From: Ectothiorhodospira mobilis
GTDB taxonomy: Bacteria; Pseudomonadota; Gammaproteobacteria; Ectothiorhodospirales; Ectothiorhodospiraceae
Assembly: GCF_016584115.1 (NCBI RefSeq)
Contig: NZ_NRSK01000020.1
Span: forward strand, 1-52,126
Length of the DNA: 52,126 nucleotides
Reading direction: 5' to 3'
Part shown: one piece after another, positions 36,475 to 45,263 of the stretch
How positions within the stretch are numbered: position 1 is the first letter of the stretch
Layout: the number at the start of each line of letters is the position of its first letter
Translations under genes and position numbers: made by a program
Notes under the pieces: model-generated
Database searches by the model: none
Told to the model about the DNA's origin: nothing
Seen by the model: the letters and a program-made list of their open reading frames with translations, nothing else

Positions 36475-38787
36475 ATGCTCCCTGAGGTGCAACGACTCAT
36501 CGCAGGCGCGGGCCTGGTCCTGTCCATTGCGGCCCCCGCCTCCCTGCACGCCGAAGAGGAAGGACGCTTCATCATCGGCGACATCCGGGTGGAGGGGCTC
36601 GAGCGCATCACCCCCGGCACGGTCTACAGCTACCTGCCCCTGGAGGTGGGGGATGCCTTCGATCCCGGCCGCAGCCCGCAGGTGATCCAGACCCTGTACG
36701 AGACCGGATTCTTCTCCGACGTGCGCCTCTCCAGACGCGACGACACCCTGGTGGTGCGCGTGGAGGAACGGCCGGCCATCAACGAGATCCGCATCAGCGG
36801 CAACCGGGACATCAAGACCGAACAACTGGAGGAGGCCCTGCGGCAGGTGGGGCTGGACCGGGGGCGGGTGTTCAACCGTGGCGTGCTGGAGCGCCTGGAG
36901 AACGAACTGCTGCAGCAGTACTTCGCCCGGGGCAAGTACAACGTCCAGGTGGACGTGCAGGTGGAACCCCTGGAACGCAACCGGGTGGACGTGATCATTG
37001 ACATCGCCGAGGGCCAGGTGGCCCGCATCCGGGACATCCGGGTGGTGGGCAATGAGACCTATTCGGACGAGACCATCCTGGACCGTTTCGAATCGGGCAA
37101 CGCCCCCTGGTACAACCCCTTCAGCCGGCGGGACCAGTATTCCAAGCAACGTCTCTCGGGGGATCTGGAGCGCCTGCGCTCCCTGTACCTGGACTCGGGG
37201 TTTCTCAACTTCAACCTGGATTCCACCCAGGTCACCCTCACCCCCGACTTCAAGGATCTCTACGTCACCATCAACGTACAAGAGGGCGAGCAGTACCGCA
37301 TCCGCGGGGTGAAGCTGGCCGGGGAACTCATCGTGGACGCGGATGAGCTGCGGGAATTGCTGCAGGTGGAGGCCGGGGACATCTTCTCCCGCCGCCGGGT
37401 GACCGAATCCGCCGAGGCCCTGACCCGCCGCCTGGGGGATGAGGGCTATGCCTTCGCCAACGTCAATCCCATCCCCGAGGTGGACGAGGACAACGGCGAG
37501 GTGGACCTGACCTTCTTCGTGGACCCGGGGCAGCGGGTCTATGTGCGCCGCATCCACTTCCATGGCAACGAGCGCACCCGGGATGAGGTCCTGCGCCGGG
37601 AGATGCGCCAGATGGAGGCCGGCTGGTACGACGCCTCGCGGGTGGAACGTTCCCGGGTGCGCCTGCAGCGTCTGCCCTACATCCAGGATGTGAACGTGGA
37701 GACCCGGCGCGTGCCGGGATCGGCCAATCAGGTGGATCTGGACGTCACTGTGGAGGAGCGCCTCTCGGGCAACTTCATGATCGGTGCCGGGTACTCCCAG
37801 AGCGACGGTGTGCTGCTCAACCTGAGCCTTTCGGAGGACAATTTCCTGGGTTCGGGCAATCGCGTGTCCGTCACCCTGAACAACAGCCAGGTGAACACCG
37901 TCTACAGCCTGTCCTACATGAACCCGTACTACACCCTCGACGGCATCAGCCGCGGGTTCAATCTCTATTACCGGGAGACGGACGCCTACGAGGCGGACAT
38001 CTCCCGCTATTCCTCGGACCGTTTCGGCGCCGACGTCACCTACGGCATACCCCTGACGGAATACGACACCTTCCGCATCACCCCGGGGATCGAGGGGGTG
38101 GATGTGATCACCTCCGACTACACCCCGGACGAGATCTTCGACTACCTGGACCGGGAGGGCAACGACTACCAGCTCTACACCCTGGGGGCCAGCCTGAGTC
38201 ACGACACCCGCAACCGCACGGTCTTCGCCGAAAAGGGTAACCTGCAGCGGCTCGGTCTGGATCTGTCCCTGCCCGGGAGCGATCTGGAGTACTACAAGCT
38301 CAGCTACCGCAACCAGCATTATCTGCCCCTGCGCGAGCGCCTGGTCCTGAGACTCTCCGGGGAGGTGGCCTACGGGGATGCCTATGGCGACACCTCGGAT
38401 CTGCCCTTCTTCGAGAAATACTTCGCCGGGGGCTACCGCTCCGTGCGGGGTTTCGAGGACTACACCCTGGGGGCCCCGGGCACCCGGGACAGCGAGGGGG
38501 ATCCCTATGGCGGCAATTTCCGCCTCCTGGGGGGCGCCGAACTCATCTTTCCGCCCCCCTTCATGCAGGAGGCGGACAACATGCGCATGAGCGTCTTCCT
38601 GGACGCCGGCCAGGTCTATCCCACCTACGAAGACTTCGAGGCCGGTGAGATCCGTTTCTCCACCGGGGTGGGCTGGACCTGGCTCTCGCCGGTGGGCGCG
38701 TTGACATTCAGTCTGGCCGAAGCGTTAAATGACAAGCCCGATGATGAGCTGCAGACCTTCCAGTTCAACATCGGCGCTTCGTTCTAG
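36475..38787 (+). CDS. bamA: BamA outer-membrane protein assembly factor
   Basis: This 770-residue Omp85 protein is the core of the BAM complex that inserts beta-barrels. A signal peptide (residues about 5-25) is followed by five POTRA domains (about 28-420; for example IRVEGLERITPGTVYSYLP and IRISGNRDIKTEQLEEAL) and a 16-strand barrel. The barrel contains the conserved loop-6 motif in RSVRGFEDYTLGAPG and ends in the expected Phe (NIGASF). Skp, its periplasmic chaperone partner, is next. Confidence 0.98.
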   Translation: MLPEVQRLIAGAGLVLSIAAPASLHAEEEGRFIIGDIRVEGLERITPGTVYSYLPLEVGDAFDPGRSPQVIQTLYETGFFSDVRLSRRDDTLVVRVEERPAINEIRISGNRDIKTEQLEEALRQVGLDRGRVFNRGVLERLENELLQQYFARGKYNVQVDVQVEPLERNRVDVIIDIAEGQVARIRDIRVVGNETYSDETILDRFESGNAPWYNPFSRRDQYSKQRLSGDLERLRSLYLDSGFLNFNLDSTQVTLTPDFKDLYVTINVQEGEQYRIRGVKLAGELIVDADELRELLQVEAGDIFSRRRVTESAEALTRRLGDEGYAFANVNPIPEVDEDNGEVDLTFFVDPGQRVYVRRIHFHGNERTRDEVLRREMRQMEAGWYDASRVERSRVRLQRLPYIQDVNVETRRVPGSANQVDLDVTVEERLSGNFMIGAGYSQSDGVLLNLSLSEDNFLGSGNRVSVTLNNSQVNTVYSLSYMNPYYTLDGISRGFNLYYRETDAYEADISRYSSDRFGADVTYGIPLTEYDTFRITPGIEGVDVITSDYTPDEIFDYLDREGNDYQLYTLGASLSHDTRNRTVFAEKGNLQRLGLDLSLPGSDLEYYKLSYRNQHYLPLRERLVLRLSGEVAYGDAYGDTSDLPFFEKYFAGGYRSVRGFEDYTLGAPGTRDSEGDPYGGNFRLLGGAELIFPPPFMQEADNMRMSVFLDAGQVYPTYEDFEAGEIRFSTGVGWTWLSPVGALTFSLAEALNDKPDDELQTFQFNIGASF

Positions 38788-38846
38788 CCACGGCCGCATC
38801 CCGATCCAAGACACCGCCCACGGTGGGCAGCATCTGGAGAAAGACA

Positions 38847-39380
38847 TTGAAGAGGCATATCCGTCCACTGGGTTACGCACTGAGGCTTATGATCCTGCTG
38901 GCGGTCCCCGCCGTGACCCTGGCCGCCGATGCGGTGGCCTTCGTCAACATCAGCCGGGTGATGGAACAGTCCCCCCAGACGGAGGCCCTGTTCAAGCAGC
39001 TGGAACGGGAATTCTCCCCGCGGGAGTCGGAGCTGGTGGCCGAACGGGATGCCCTGCGGGAGATGCAGCAGCGCCTGGAGCGGGATGCGGAGATCATGGG
39101 CAGCGATGAGCGTTCCGAGCTGCAGCGGGAATTCCGCAACCGTTCCCGGGAGTTCCAGCATAATCAGGAGATGTTCCAGGAGGATCTCAACTCCCGGCGT
39201 AATGAGGAGCTGGCCCGGGTGCAGCGCCTGGTGCAGTCGGTGATCCTGGACATCGCCCAGCGGGACGAACTGGACCTGGTGGTGACCGAACGCACCGTGG
39301 TCTATGCCAGCGACGGGGTGGACATCACCGGCCGGGTCCTGGAGGAACTGCGCCGCCGGCACGAATCCTCCGGCGGATAA
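38847..39380 (+). CDS. skp: Skp/OmpH-type periplasmic chaperone
   Basis: This roughly 177-residue protein holds unfolded outer-membrane proteins in the periplasm for BamA. A signal peptide (LRLMILLAVPAVTLAA) precedes the mature start DAVAFVNISRVMEQSPQ. A long charged helical region at about 35-125 forms the coiled-coil arms, and IVVTERTVVYAS-like LDLVVTERTVVYASDGVDIT closes the body. The start is uncertain: TTG 38847 follows TGGAGAAAG well, while GTG 38823 would add eight residues. No ATG precedes the signal peptide core. Confidence 0.9.
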   Translation: MKRHIRPLGYALRLMILLAVPAVTLAADAVAFVNISRVMEQSPQTEALFKQLEREFSPRESELVAERDALREMQQRLERDAEIMGSDERSELQREFRNRSREFQHNQEMFQEDLNSRRNEELARVQRLVQSVILDIAQRDELDLVVTERTVVYASDGVDITGRVLEELRRRHESSGG

Positions 39381-39393
39381 GGCCCGGGGCGGC

Positions 39394-40425
39394 ATGGGTT
39401 TCACCCTGCAGACCCTGGCCGGGCATGTGGGTGGTGTGCTCCACGGCGGGGATCCCCAGGCCCATGTGGAGTCCGTGGCCCCCCTGGAGCGCGCCGGACC
39501 CGGACAGGTGGCCTTCGTCTCCCGGGGGCGCTATCGCCAGGCCCTGGAGGGAACACGGGCCGGCCTGGTGATCCTGGGGGCGGAGGATCTGCCCCTGTGC
39601 CCTGTCCCCGCCCTGGTGTGCGACGATCCCCACCTGGGTTTCGCCCGTGCCGCGCGCCTGCTGCACCCGCCGCCGGAGCCTGCGCCGGGGATCCATCCCT
39701 CCGCCCACGTGGATCCCGGGGCCCGGCTGCATCCCTCCGCCGCCGTGGGTCCCCATTGTGTGGTGGGGGCGGGCTGCGAACTGGGGGAGTGTGTCGTCCT
39801 CGGCCCCGGCTGTGTCCTGGAACCGGGCAGCCGCGTGGGGGCGGACTCCCGCCTCGAGGCGCGGGTCACCCTGGGCCGTGGCGTGGTGGTGGGCCGCCGC
39901 GCCCTGATCCAGCCGGGGGCCGTCATCGGCGCTGATGGCTTCGGCTTCGCCCGGGACGGCGAGGCCTGGGTGCGCGTGCCCCAGGTGGGCGGGGTGCGCA
40001 TCGGCGACGATGTGGAGGTGGGGGCCAACACCACCATCGACCGGGGGGCCCTGGAGGACACCGTCATCGAGGACGGCGTCAAGCTGGACAATCAGGTGCA
40101 GGTGGCCCACAACGTGCACATCGGCGCCCACACCGCCGTGGCCGGGTGCGTCGGCATCGCCGGCAGCGCCCGTATCGGCCGGGGCTGCGCCATCGGCGGC
40201 GGCGCCGGCATCCTCGGCCACCTGGAGATCGCCGACGGGGTCACCGTCACCGCCATGACCCTGGTGACCCGTTCCATTCCCACCCCGGGGGTCTATTCCT
40301 CGGGGGTGCCCCATGCCCCCTCCGGCGATTGGAACCGGAGCCTGGCCCACCTGCGCCGCCTGGGGGATCTTGTTCGGCGCATCCGCCGTATCGAGCGGGT
40401 CCTGCAGGGGGACGCACGCGATTGA
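39394..40425 (+). CDS. lpxD: UDP-3-O-acyl-glucosamine N-acyltransferase
   Basis: This 343-residue enzyme adds the N-linked 3-hydroxyacyl chain, third step of lipid A synthesis. An N-terminal uridine-binding domain ([20 protein letters not shown]) is followed by hexapeptide-repeat helix turns ([20 protein letters not shown] and onward) with the catalytic region [19 protein letters not shown] and [14 protein letters not shown]. It lies between skp and fabZ in the usual bamA-lpxA cluster. Confidence 0.96.
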   Translation: MGFTLQTLAGHVGGVLHGGDPQAHVESVAPLERAGPGQVAFVSRGRYRQALEGTRAGLVILGAEDLPLCPVPALVCDDPHLGFARAARLLHPPPEPAPGIHPSAHVDPGARLHPSAAVGPHCVVGAGCELGECVVLGPGCVLEPGSRVGADSRLEARVTLGRGVVVGRRALIQPGAVIGADGFGFARDGEAWVRVPQVGGVRIGDDVEVGANTTIDRGALEDTVIEDGVKLDNQVQVAHNVHIGAHTAVAGCVGIAGSARIGRGCAIGGGAGILGHLEIADGVTVTAMTLVTRSIPTPGVYSSGVPHAPSGDWNRSLAHLRRLGDLVRRIRRIERVLQGDARD

Positions 40426-40576
40426 GCGCGGCGCAGGCCCGCCCCGCCCATGGCCGGAAGCCGTGGGCGTTACTGGATCATGCCCCACGGAAGGCGCCAG
40501 GGGTTCCCTGGCAAGCCAATTGCAAATCCATCACGAGCCCGATCCGAATCGACCCAGAAAAGAACAGGAACAATCC

Positions 40577-41035
40577 GTGGACCAGATGACCATTCATGAG
40601 GTGCTGCGCTGCCTGCCGCACCGTTTTCCCTTCCTGATGGTGGACCGGGTCACCGAGTACAAACCCGGTGAATACCTGGACGGCATCAAGAACGTCTCCT
40701 TCAACGAACCCTACTTCCAGGGGCATTTCCCCATCCGTCCGGTGATGCCCGGGGTGCTCATCCTGGAGGCCCTGGCCCAGGCCACGGGTCTGCTGGCCTT
40801 CAAGACCCAGGAACACCGGGGCGAGGGGGGCGACCGGCAGCAGCTCTATCTCTTCGTGGGCATCGACGAGGCCCGTTTCCGCCGTCAGGTGGAGCCCGGG
40901 GACCAGCTGCACCTGCACGTGGAGCATGTGCGCACCATGCGGGGCATCTGGCGATTCAACGGCGAGGCCCGGGTGGACGGCGAGGTGGTGGCCTCCGCCA
41001 GTCTCATGTGCGCCGGCAAGGACGTGGAATCATGA
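40577..41035 (+). CDS. fabZ: 3-hydroxyacyl-[ACP] dehydratase FabZ
   Basis: This 152-residue hot-dog-fold enzyme dehydrates 3-hydroxyacyl-ACP in fatty acid elongation and competes with LpxA and LpxD for that substrate. It shows [13 protein letters not shown] and the catalytic block [19 protein letters not shown], with active-site His in QGHFP. GTG 40577 is chosen because AGGA lies 7 bp upstream; ATG 40586 is 16 bp from it. It overlaps lpxA by 4 bp. Confidence 0.95.
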   Translation: MDQMTIHEVLRCLPHRFPFLMVDRVTEYKPGEYLDGIKNVSFNEPYFQGHFPIRPVMPGVLILEALAQATGLLAFKTQEHRGEGGDRQQLYLFVGIDEARFRRQVEPGDQLHLHVEHVRTMRGIWRFNGEARVDGEVVASASLMCAGKDVES

Positions 41036-41832
41036 TCGACCCCCGGGCGGTGATCGATCCCGGGGCGCGGATCGGGGAGGATGTGCACATCGGGCCGTTT
41101 ACGGTCATCGGCCCGGATGTGGAGATCGGCCGCGGCACCCGCATCGGTCCCCATGTGGTCATCCGCGAGGGCACGCGGCTGGGGGAGGACTGCCAGATCT
41201 TCCAGTTCGCCTCCCTGGGGGAGGCCCCCCAGGACCTGAGTTATGCCGGTGAACCCACCCGGCTGGAGATCGGCGACCGCAACATCATCCGCGAGTTCGT
41301 GACCCTGAGCCGCGGCACCCCCAAGGGGGGCGGCTGCACCCGCGTGGGTTCGGACAACCTCATCATGGCCTATGTCCACATCGCCCACGACTGCCGCGTG
41401 GGCAGCCATGGGGTCTTCTCCAACGCCGCCTCCCTGGCGGGCCACTGCCAGGTGGGGGACCGGGTGGTGCTGGGGGGCTTCACCCTGGTGCACCAGTTCT
41501 GCCGTATCGGCGATCAGGCCTTCACCAGCATGGGCACGGCCCTGAACCGGGACCTGCCGCCGTACTGCCTGGCCTCCGGCAACTACGCCCGGGCGGTGGG
41601 CATCAACAAGGTGGGGCTCCGGCGCCGTGGGGCCTCCCCGGAACTGGTCTCCGCCCTGCACCGCGCCTTCAAGCATCTGGTGCGCGGGCGTGACCGGGAA
41701 GGCGGGCTGGCGGCCGTGGCCCCGCTGGCCCAGGCCCACCCGGAGGTGGCGGCCTTCGTGGCGTTCATCCGCGAGAGTCAGGAGAAGCACCGGGGCATCG
41801 TGCGCACCGCCCCCCGCCGGGGCGAGGGCTGA
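41032..41832 (+). CDS. lpxA: UDP-N-acetylglucosamine acyltransferase LpxA
   Basis: This 266-residue left-handed beta-helix enzyme adds the first 3-hydroxyacyl chain of lipid A. The catalytic His119 is in VHIAHDC (E. coli His125). Met167 in SMGTAL aligns, at the same distance of 48 residues from the catalytic His, with E. coli Gly173 and P. aeruginosa Met169, the acyl-chain ruler; Met implies a C10 chain. It is the last gene of the plus-strand run, coupled to fabZ (ATGA). lpxB is not downstream but on the opposite strand 1.1 kb away, with gnnA/gnnB-type genes, so the acceptor may be UDP-GlcNAc3N. Confidence 0.96.
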   Translation: MIDPRAVIDPGARIGEDVHIGPFTVIGPDVEIGRGTRIGPHVVIREGTRLGEDCQIFQFASLGEAPQDLSYAGEPTRLEIGDRNIIREFVTLSRGTPKGGGCTRVGSDNLIMAYVHIAHDCRVGSHGVFSNAASLAGHCQVGDRVVLGGFTLVHQFCRIGDQAFTSMGTALNRDLPPYCLASGNYARAVGINKVGLRRRGASPELVSALHRAFKHLVRGRDREGGLAAVAPLAQAHPEVAAFVAFIRESQEKHRGIVRTAPRRGEG

Positions 41833-41841
41833 TCCGGGGGA

Positions 41842-42027
41842 TCAGCGTCCGCCGGCGGCGTCATCCCCGCCACCTTCCCGCTGCCCCAGGCGCACGTCCA
41901 GGATGCGGATGCGCCGGATGGCCTGCGTGTCCCGGGCGGCGAAGAGGCGCTCCACCAGCCCCTTCAGATCCTTGAGGCGGATCCGGGTCAGGTCCACGTC
42001 CAGCTCCAGGCGCAGTTCCACCTTCAT
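41842..42027 (-). CDS. 61-residue protein coupled to the PH-domain gene
   Basis: This small protein begins MKVELRLELDVDLTRIRLKD and continues through VERLFAARDTQAIRRIRILDV, followed by a polar Gly/Asp-rich tail. Alternating charged and hydrophobic residues predict a beta strand then a helix; no membrane segment is present. The ATG overlaps the stop of the upstream gene by 4 bp, evidence for translation. I do not recognise a family. It ends 9 bp from the lpxA stop on the other strand. Confidence 0.6.
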   Translation of the reverse strand: MKVELRLELDVDLTRIRLKDLKGLVERLFAARDTQAIRRIRILDVRLGQREGGGDDAAGGR

Positions 42028-42917
42028 GACCGGCCTCCCGCCGGTGCGGCCTCTTCCGGATCCTCCCGCAGGGGGTCCAGCAGGTCCTGGACCTTCATGG
42101 GATCGGCCAGTCCATGGATCTTCAGGCTGCTCTCGTCGTGGCAGATCACCCCCACCTTGCCGTAGCGCAGCACACGGCCCAGCCATCCCCGGGACACCCC
42201 GGCCGCCTGGATCTCATTCAGGGGGATGATGCGCCGCCGCCGCCAGAGGGTGCCGGTGACCGTGATCAGGTGGCGGTCGGTCACCGTCACCTCCGTGTTG
42301 ATGAAGGTGGTCAGGGCCCGGGCCAGCAGGCCGGGCAGCAGCAGCAGGTAGATCATGGCCGCCATGGACAGCCCCCCCAGACCGAAGGGGCCCAGGGCCA
42401 GCACCAGGGCCAGGGTGGCCAGCAGGATGGAGGGCAGGAACACCCCCCAGTGGGTCTCGGCATGAAAGCGGATCACCTCGCCGGGCTCCAGCAGTTCCTC
42501 GGTGGGATCGTCCCGGCTCAGGGAGAAGGCCAGCAGGGTGAGCACCATGGCCGGGGGCACCAGCAGCGTCCCCGCCGTGAGCAGCGTGGTGCCCACGGTG
42601 GTGCCGAAGAAACGCATCCCCCCCAGCAGGTTCACCGCCGCGGCCAGCAGGAAGCCGGCGGCGGCGAAGTACAGGCGCCGCCGCCAGCGGGCGGCCCCTT
42701 CCAGGGTGCGGCAGTGACGCCGGGGCCACCAGCGCACCAGCAGGGTCATGAGGGTGACGGGGAAGAGGAGGATGAACAGCACCAGGGAGAGCAGGGCGGA
42801 TTGCCCCGGCAGGCCCAGGGCCCCCACCAGGGTCAGGATCGTACCCCCTGCCAGGATCAGGGGGGTCCAGCGGCGCGGGCTGCGGTGTTCGCTATCGGTC
42901 ATGGCTGCGGCCATCAT
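42024..42917 (-). CDS. Multi-pass membrane protein with bacterial PH domain
   Basis: This 297-residue protein has hydrophobic segments at about 20-38, 42-60, 82-103, 113-136 and 160-205, and then a C-terminal domain starting INTEVTVTDRHLITVTGTLW, with RRIIPLNEIQAAGVSRGWLG and GKVGVICHDESSLKIHGLADP. This pattern matches YdbS-like bPH2 (DUF304) proteins. Function is unknown. The ATG at 42917 overlaps the lpxB stop by 4 bp, so it is co-translated with lipid A genes; a link to lipid A handling or envelope sensing is inference from position. Confidence 0.75.
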   Translation of the reverse strand: MMAAAMTDSEHRSPRRWTPLILAGGTILTLVGALGLPGQSALLSLVLFILLFPVTLMTLLVRWWPRRHCRTLEGAARWRRRLYFAAAGFLLAAAVNLLGGMRFFGTTVGTTLLTAGTLLVPPAMVLTLLAFSLSRDDPTEELLEPGEVIRFHAETHWGVFLPSILLATLALVLALGPFGLGGLSMAAMIYLLLLPGLLARALTTFINTEVTVTDRHLITVTGTLWRRRRIIPLNEIQAAGVSRGWLGRVLRYGKVGVICHDESSLKIHGLADPMKVQDLLDPLREDPEEAAPAGGRS

Positions 42918-44107
42918 GCTCCGTCGATCGTGGATGAGGCGTTGCCGGACGGCAGCAGACGTCCGTGCTCCATGAGTTCCAGGGCCATGCGGGCCACGTT
43001 CTCCGAGGCGCCGCCGCGGCCCAGGCGCACGCGCACCCGGGCCAGTCCCCGGCACACCTGCTGATGATAGTCCGGATCGGTGATCAGGCGCTCCACCTCG
43101 GCCCCGATGGCCTCCGGCCGGGCCCGGGACTGGACGAACTCCTGCACCACCCGTTCGCCGGCGACGATGTTGGCCAGGCCGATGTCCCGGATCAGCAGCA
43201 TGCGCTTGAGCACGGCGTAGGTCAGCGGGGAGACCCGGTAGAGGATGGCCATGGGGGTGCCCATCAGGGCCGCCTCCAGGGTGGCCGTGCCCGAGGCGAT
43301 GATCAGGGCCCGGCTGGCGGCCAGGACATCGTGGGTGCGTCCCGTCACCTGCAGGATCCCCAGGTCCGGATCCAGGTGGGGGGTCACGTCCCGTTCCACG
43401 TTCACCCCCGGGGCCAGGGGCAGGACGAATTGCACCCCGGGATGACGCCGGCGCAGCCAGCGGCAGGTCTGCATCATCACCGGCAGGTGACGGCGCAGTT
43501 CCCCCCTGCGGCTGCCGGGCAAAAGGCCCACCACAGGCCCATCCGGATCCAGTCCCAGGTCCCGGCGGATCACCTCCGGCGGGGCCCCGGGGCGCACCGT
43601 GTCCACCAGGGGATTGCCCACGTAGCGCACCGGGATACCGTGGCGTTCGTAGAAGTCCGTCTCGAAGGGGAACAGCACCGCCATGGCGTCGATCACCTCG
43701 CCGATGCGCCGCACCCGCCGCGCGCGCCAGGCCCAGACCTGGGGGCTGACGTAGAACAGCACCGGGATCCCCAGGGCCTTGGCCGTGCGCGCCAGGCGCA
43801 GGTTGAACTCCACATAATCCACCAGCACCAGCAGGTCCGGTGGATCCGACCGCAGCCGGGCCTTGAGGGTGTCCAGGGCGCGGCGGATGTCGCGGTAGTG
43901 GGCCAGGACCTCCCACAGGCCCACCACCGCCAGGTCCCGGGCGTCCACGATGCGCTCCATGCCCGCCGCCGCCAGGGCATCGCAGCCCATGCCCGAGTAG
44001 CGGTTGCCCGGGCGCAGCCGCTCCAGGGCACGCACCATCTCCGCCCCGTGCTGATCCCCGGAGGCCTCTCCGGCCACCACCATGATGTGCCGGGGCCGGG
44101 TGTTCAC
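42914..44107 (-). CDS. lpxB: Lipid-A-disaccharide synthase
   Basis: This 397-residue inner-membrane-associated GT19 glycosyltransferase joins UDP-2,3-diacyl-GlcN and lipid X. It shows VVAGEASGDQHGA, GMGCDALAAAGME, YVSPQVWAWRARRV, LLPGSRRGELRRHLP and ASGTATLEAALMGTP. The start is GTG 44107, overlapping the aminotransferase stop (GTGA). The gene is on the opposite strand to lpxA, although lpxA-lpxB are usually adjacent and co-directional. Confidence 0.96.
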   Translation of the reverse strand: MNTRPRHIMVVAGEASGDQHGAEMVRALERLRPGNRYSGMGCDALAAAGMERIVDARDLAVVGLWEVLAHYRDIRRALDTLKARLRSDPPDLLVLVDYVEFNLRLARTAKALGIPVLFYVSPQVWAWRARRVRRIGEVIDAMAVLFPFETDFYERHGIPVRYVGNPLVDTVRPGAPPEVIRRDLGLDPDGPVVGLLPGSRRGELRRHLPVMMQTCRWLRRRHPGVQFVLPLAPGVNVERDVTPHLDPDLGILQVTGRTHDVLAASRALIIASGTATLEAALMGTPMAILYRVSPLTYAVLKRMLLIRDIGLANIVAGERVVQEFVQSRARPEAIGAEVERLITDPDYHQQVCRGLARVRVRLGRGGASENVARMALELMEHGRLLPSGNASSTIDGA

Positions 44108-45201
44108 CGCGGGGCCGCCTCCCGCACCAGGGCGGCGATGCGGTCCGCCGTCTCCAGGGGCAGCTCGGGATGGATGGGCAGGGACAGGCAGCGGGCGGCC
44201 ACGTCATCGGTCACCGGCAGGTCCACGCCGGTGGTGACGTCGGCAAAGGCCTTCTGCCGGTGCAGGGGGATGGGGTAGTAGATGGCCGAGGCCACCTCCG
44301 CCGCCTTCAGGGCGGCCATGATGGCGTCGCGGCGGTCGCTCAGCAGGGTGTACTGGTGGAAGACATGCACCCCCAGGCCGTCCTCGAAGGGGGGCGTGGC
44401 GCCGCTGTCCGCAAGGCCCGCATGGTAGCGCTGGGCCACCGCCCGGCGGCGGGCGTTGAAGTCATCCACATGGGGCAGTTTCACCCGCAGGATGGCCGCC
44501 TGCAGCTCGTCCAGGCGGCTGTTGTAGCCGATGCGGTCGTGGTGATAGCGCACGTCACTGCCGTGGTTGCGCAGGTTGCGCAGCAGGGCGGCGTGTTCCG
44601 CGTCCCGCGCCGTCACCAGGCCGCCGTCGCCGAAGGCCCCCAGGTTCTTGCTGGGGAAGAAGCTGAAGCAGCCGAAATCCCCAAAGGCCCCGGTCTGACG
44701 CCCGTCCAGGGTGGCCCCGAAGGACTGGGCGCAGTCCTCGATCAGCATCAGGCCGTGGTTTTGGCACAGCTCCGACAGTCGCGGCAGGTCCGCCGGCTGC
44801 CCGAACAGGTGCACCGGCAGCAGGGCCCGGGTGCGGGGGGTGATGGCGGCCTCCACCCGCTCGGGGTCGATGTTGAAGGTCTGCGGGTCGATGTCCACGA
44901 ACACCGGCGTGGCCCCCACGTAGCGGATGGCCTCGGCGGTGGCGATGAAGGTGAAGGCGCTGGTGATCACCTCATCCCCGGGACCGATGCCGGCGGCCAG
45001 AAGGGCCAGGTGCAGGGCATCGGTGCCCGAGGCACAGGTGACGGCATGCTCCACCCCCAGATACGCCGCCAGTTTCGACTCCAGGGCCTGGACATTGGGG
45101 CCCAGGATGAAACGGGTATCGGCCAGCACCTCCTGTACGGCGGTGTCGATCTCCGCCTTGAGGTGGGCGTACTGGGCCTTGAGGTCAACCATGGGGATCA
45201 T
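44104..45201 (-). CDS. gnnB: DegT-type aminotransferase, probable UDP-GlcNAc-3N transaminase GnnB
   Basis: This 365-residue PLP sugar aminotransferase has GTDALHLALLAAGIGPGDEV, the PLP-contacting Asp156 (IEDCAQSFGA) and the PLP lysine Lys185 (FFPSKNLGAFGDGG). DegT family members act on UDP- or dTDP-keto sugars. Because it is coupled to lpxB and follows a Gfo/Idh dehydrogenase, it matches GnnB of Acidithiobacillus ferrooxidans, which aminates the 3-keto form of UDP-GlcNAc before LpxA. The start ATG 45201 has AGAAGGA upstream. A different UDP-sugar role (for example O-antigen) cannot be excluded from sequence alone. Confidence 0.75.
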   Translation of the reverse strand: MIPMVDLKAQYAHLKAEIDTAVQEVLADTRFILGPNVQALESKLAAYLGVEHAVTCASGTDALHLALLAAGIGPGDEVITSAFTFIATAEAIRYVGATPVFVDIDPQTFNIDPERVEAAITPRTRALLPVHLFGQPADLPRLSELCQNHGLMLIEDCAQSFGATLDGRQTGAFGDFGCFSFFPSKNLGAFGDGGLVTARDAEHAALLRNLRNHGSDVRYHHDRIGYNSRLDELQAAILRVKLPHVDDFNARRRAVAQRYHAGLADSGATPPFEDGLGVHVFHQYTLLSDRRDAIMAALKAAEVASAIYYPIPLHRQKAFADVTTGVDLPVTDDVAARCLSLPIHPELPLETADRIAALVREAAPR

Positions 45202-45263
45202 GCGCAATCCTTCTTCGTCGTTCGTCTGGAAAATGCTGCCCGCAGGGGCGCAGGGCAAGGGGG

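Noticed and set aside
34861-38319. 1152-codon open frame on the minus strand opposite dxr-rseP-bamA
   Set aside because: Low-complexity composition with no recognisable domain, exactly antiphase to three well-supported genes.
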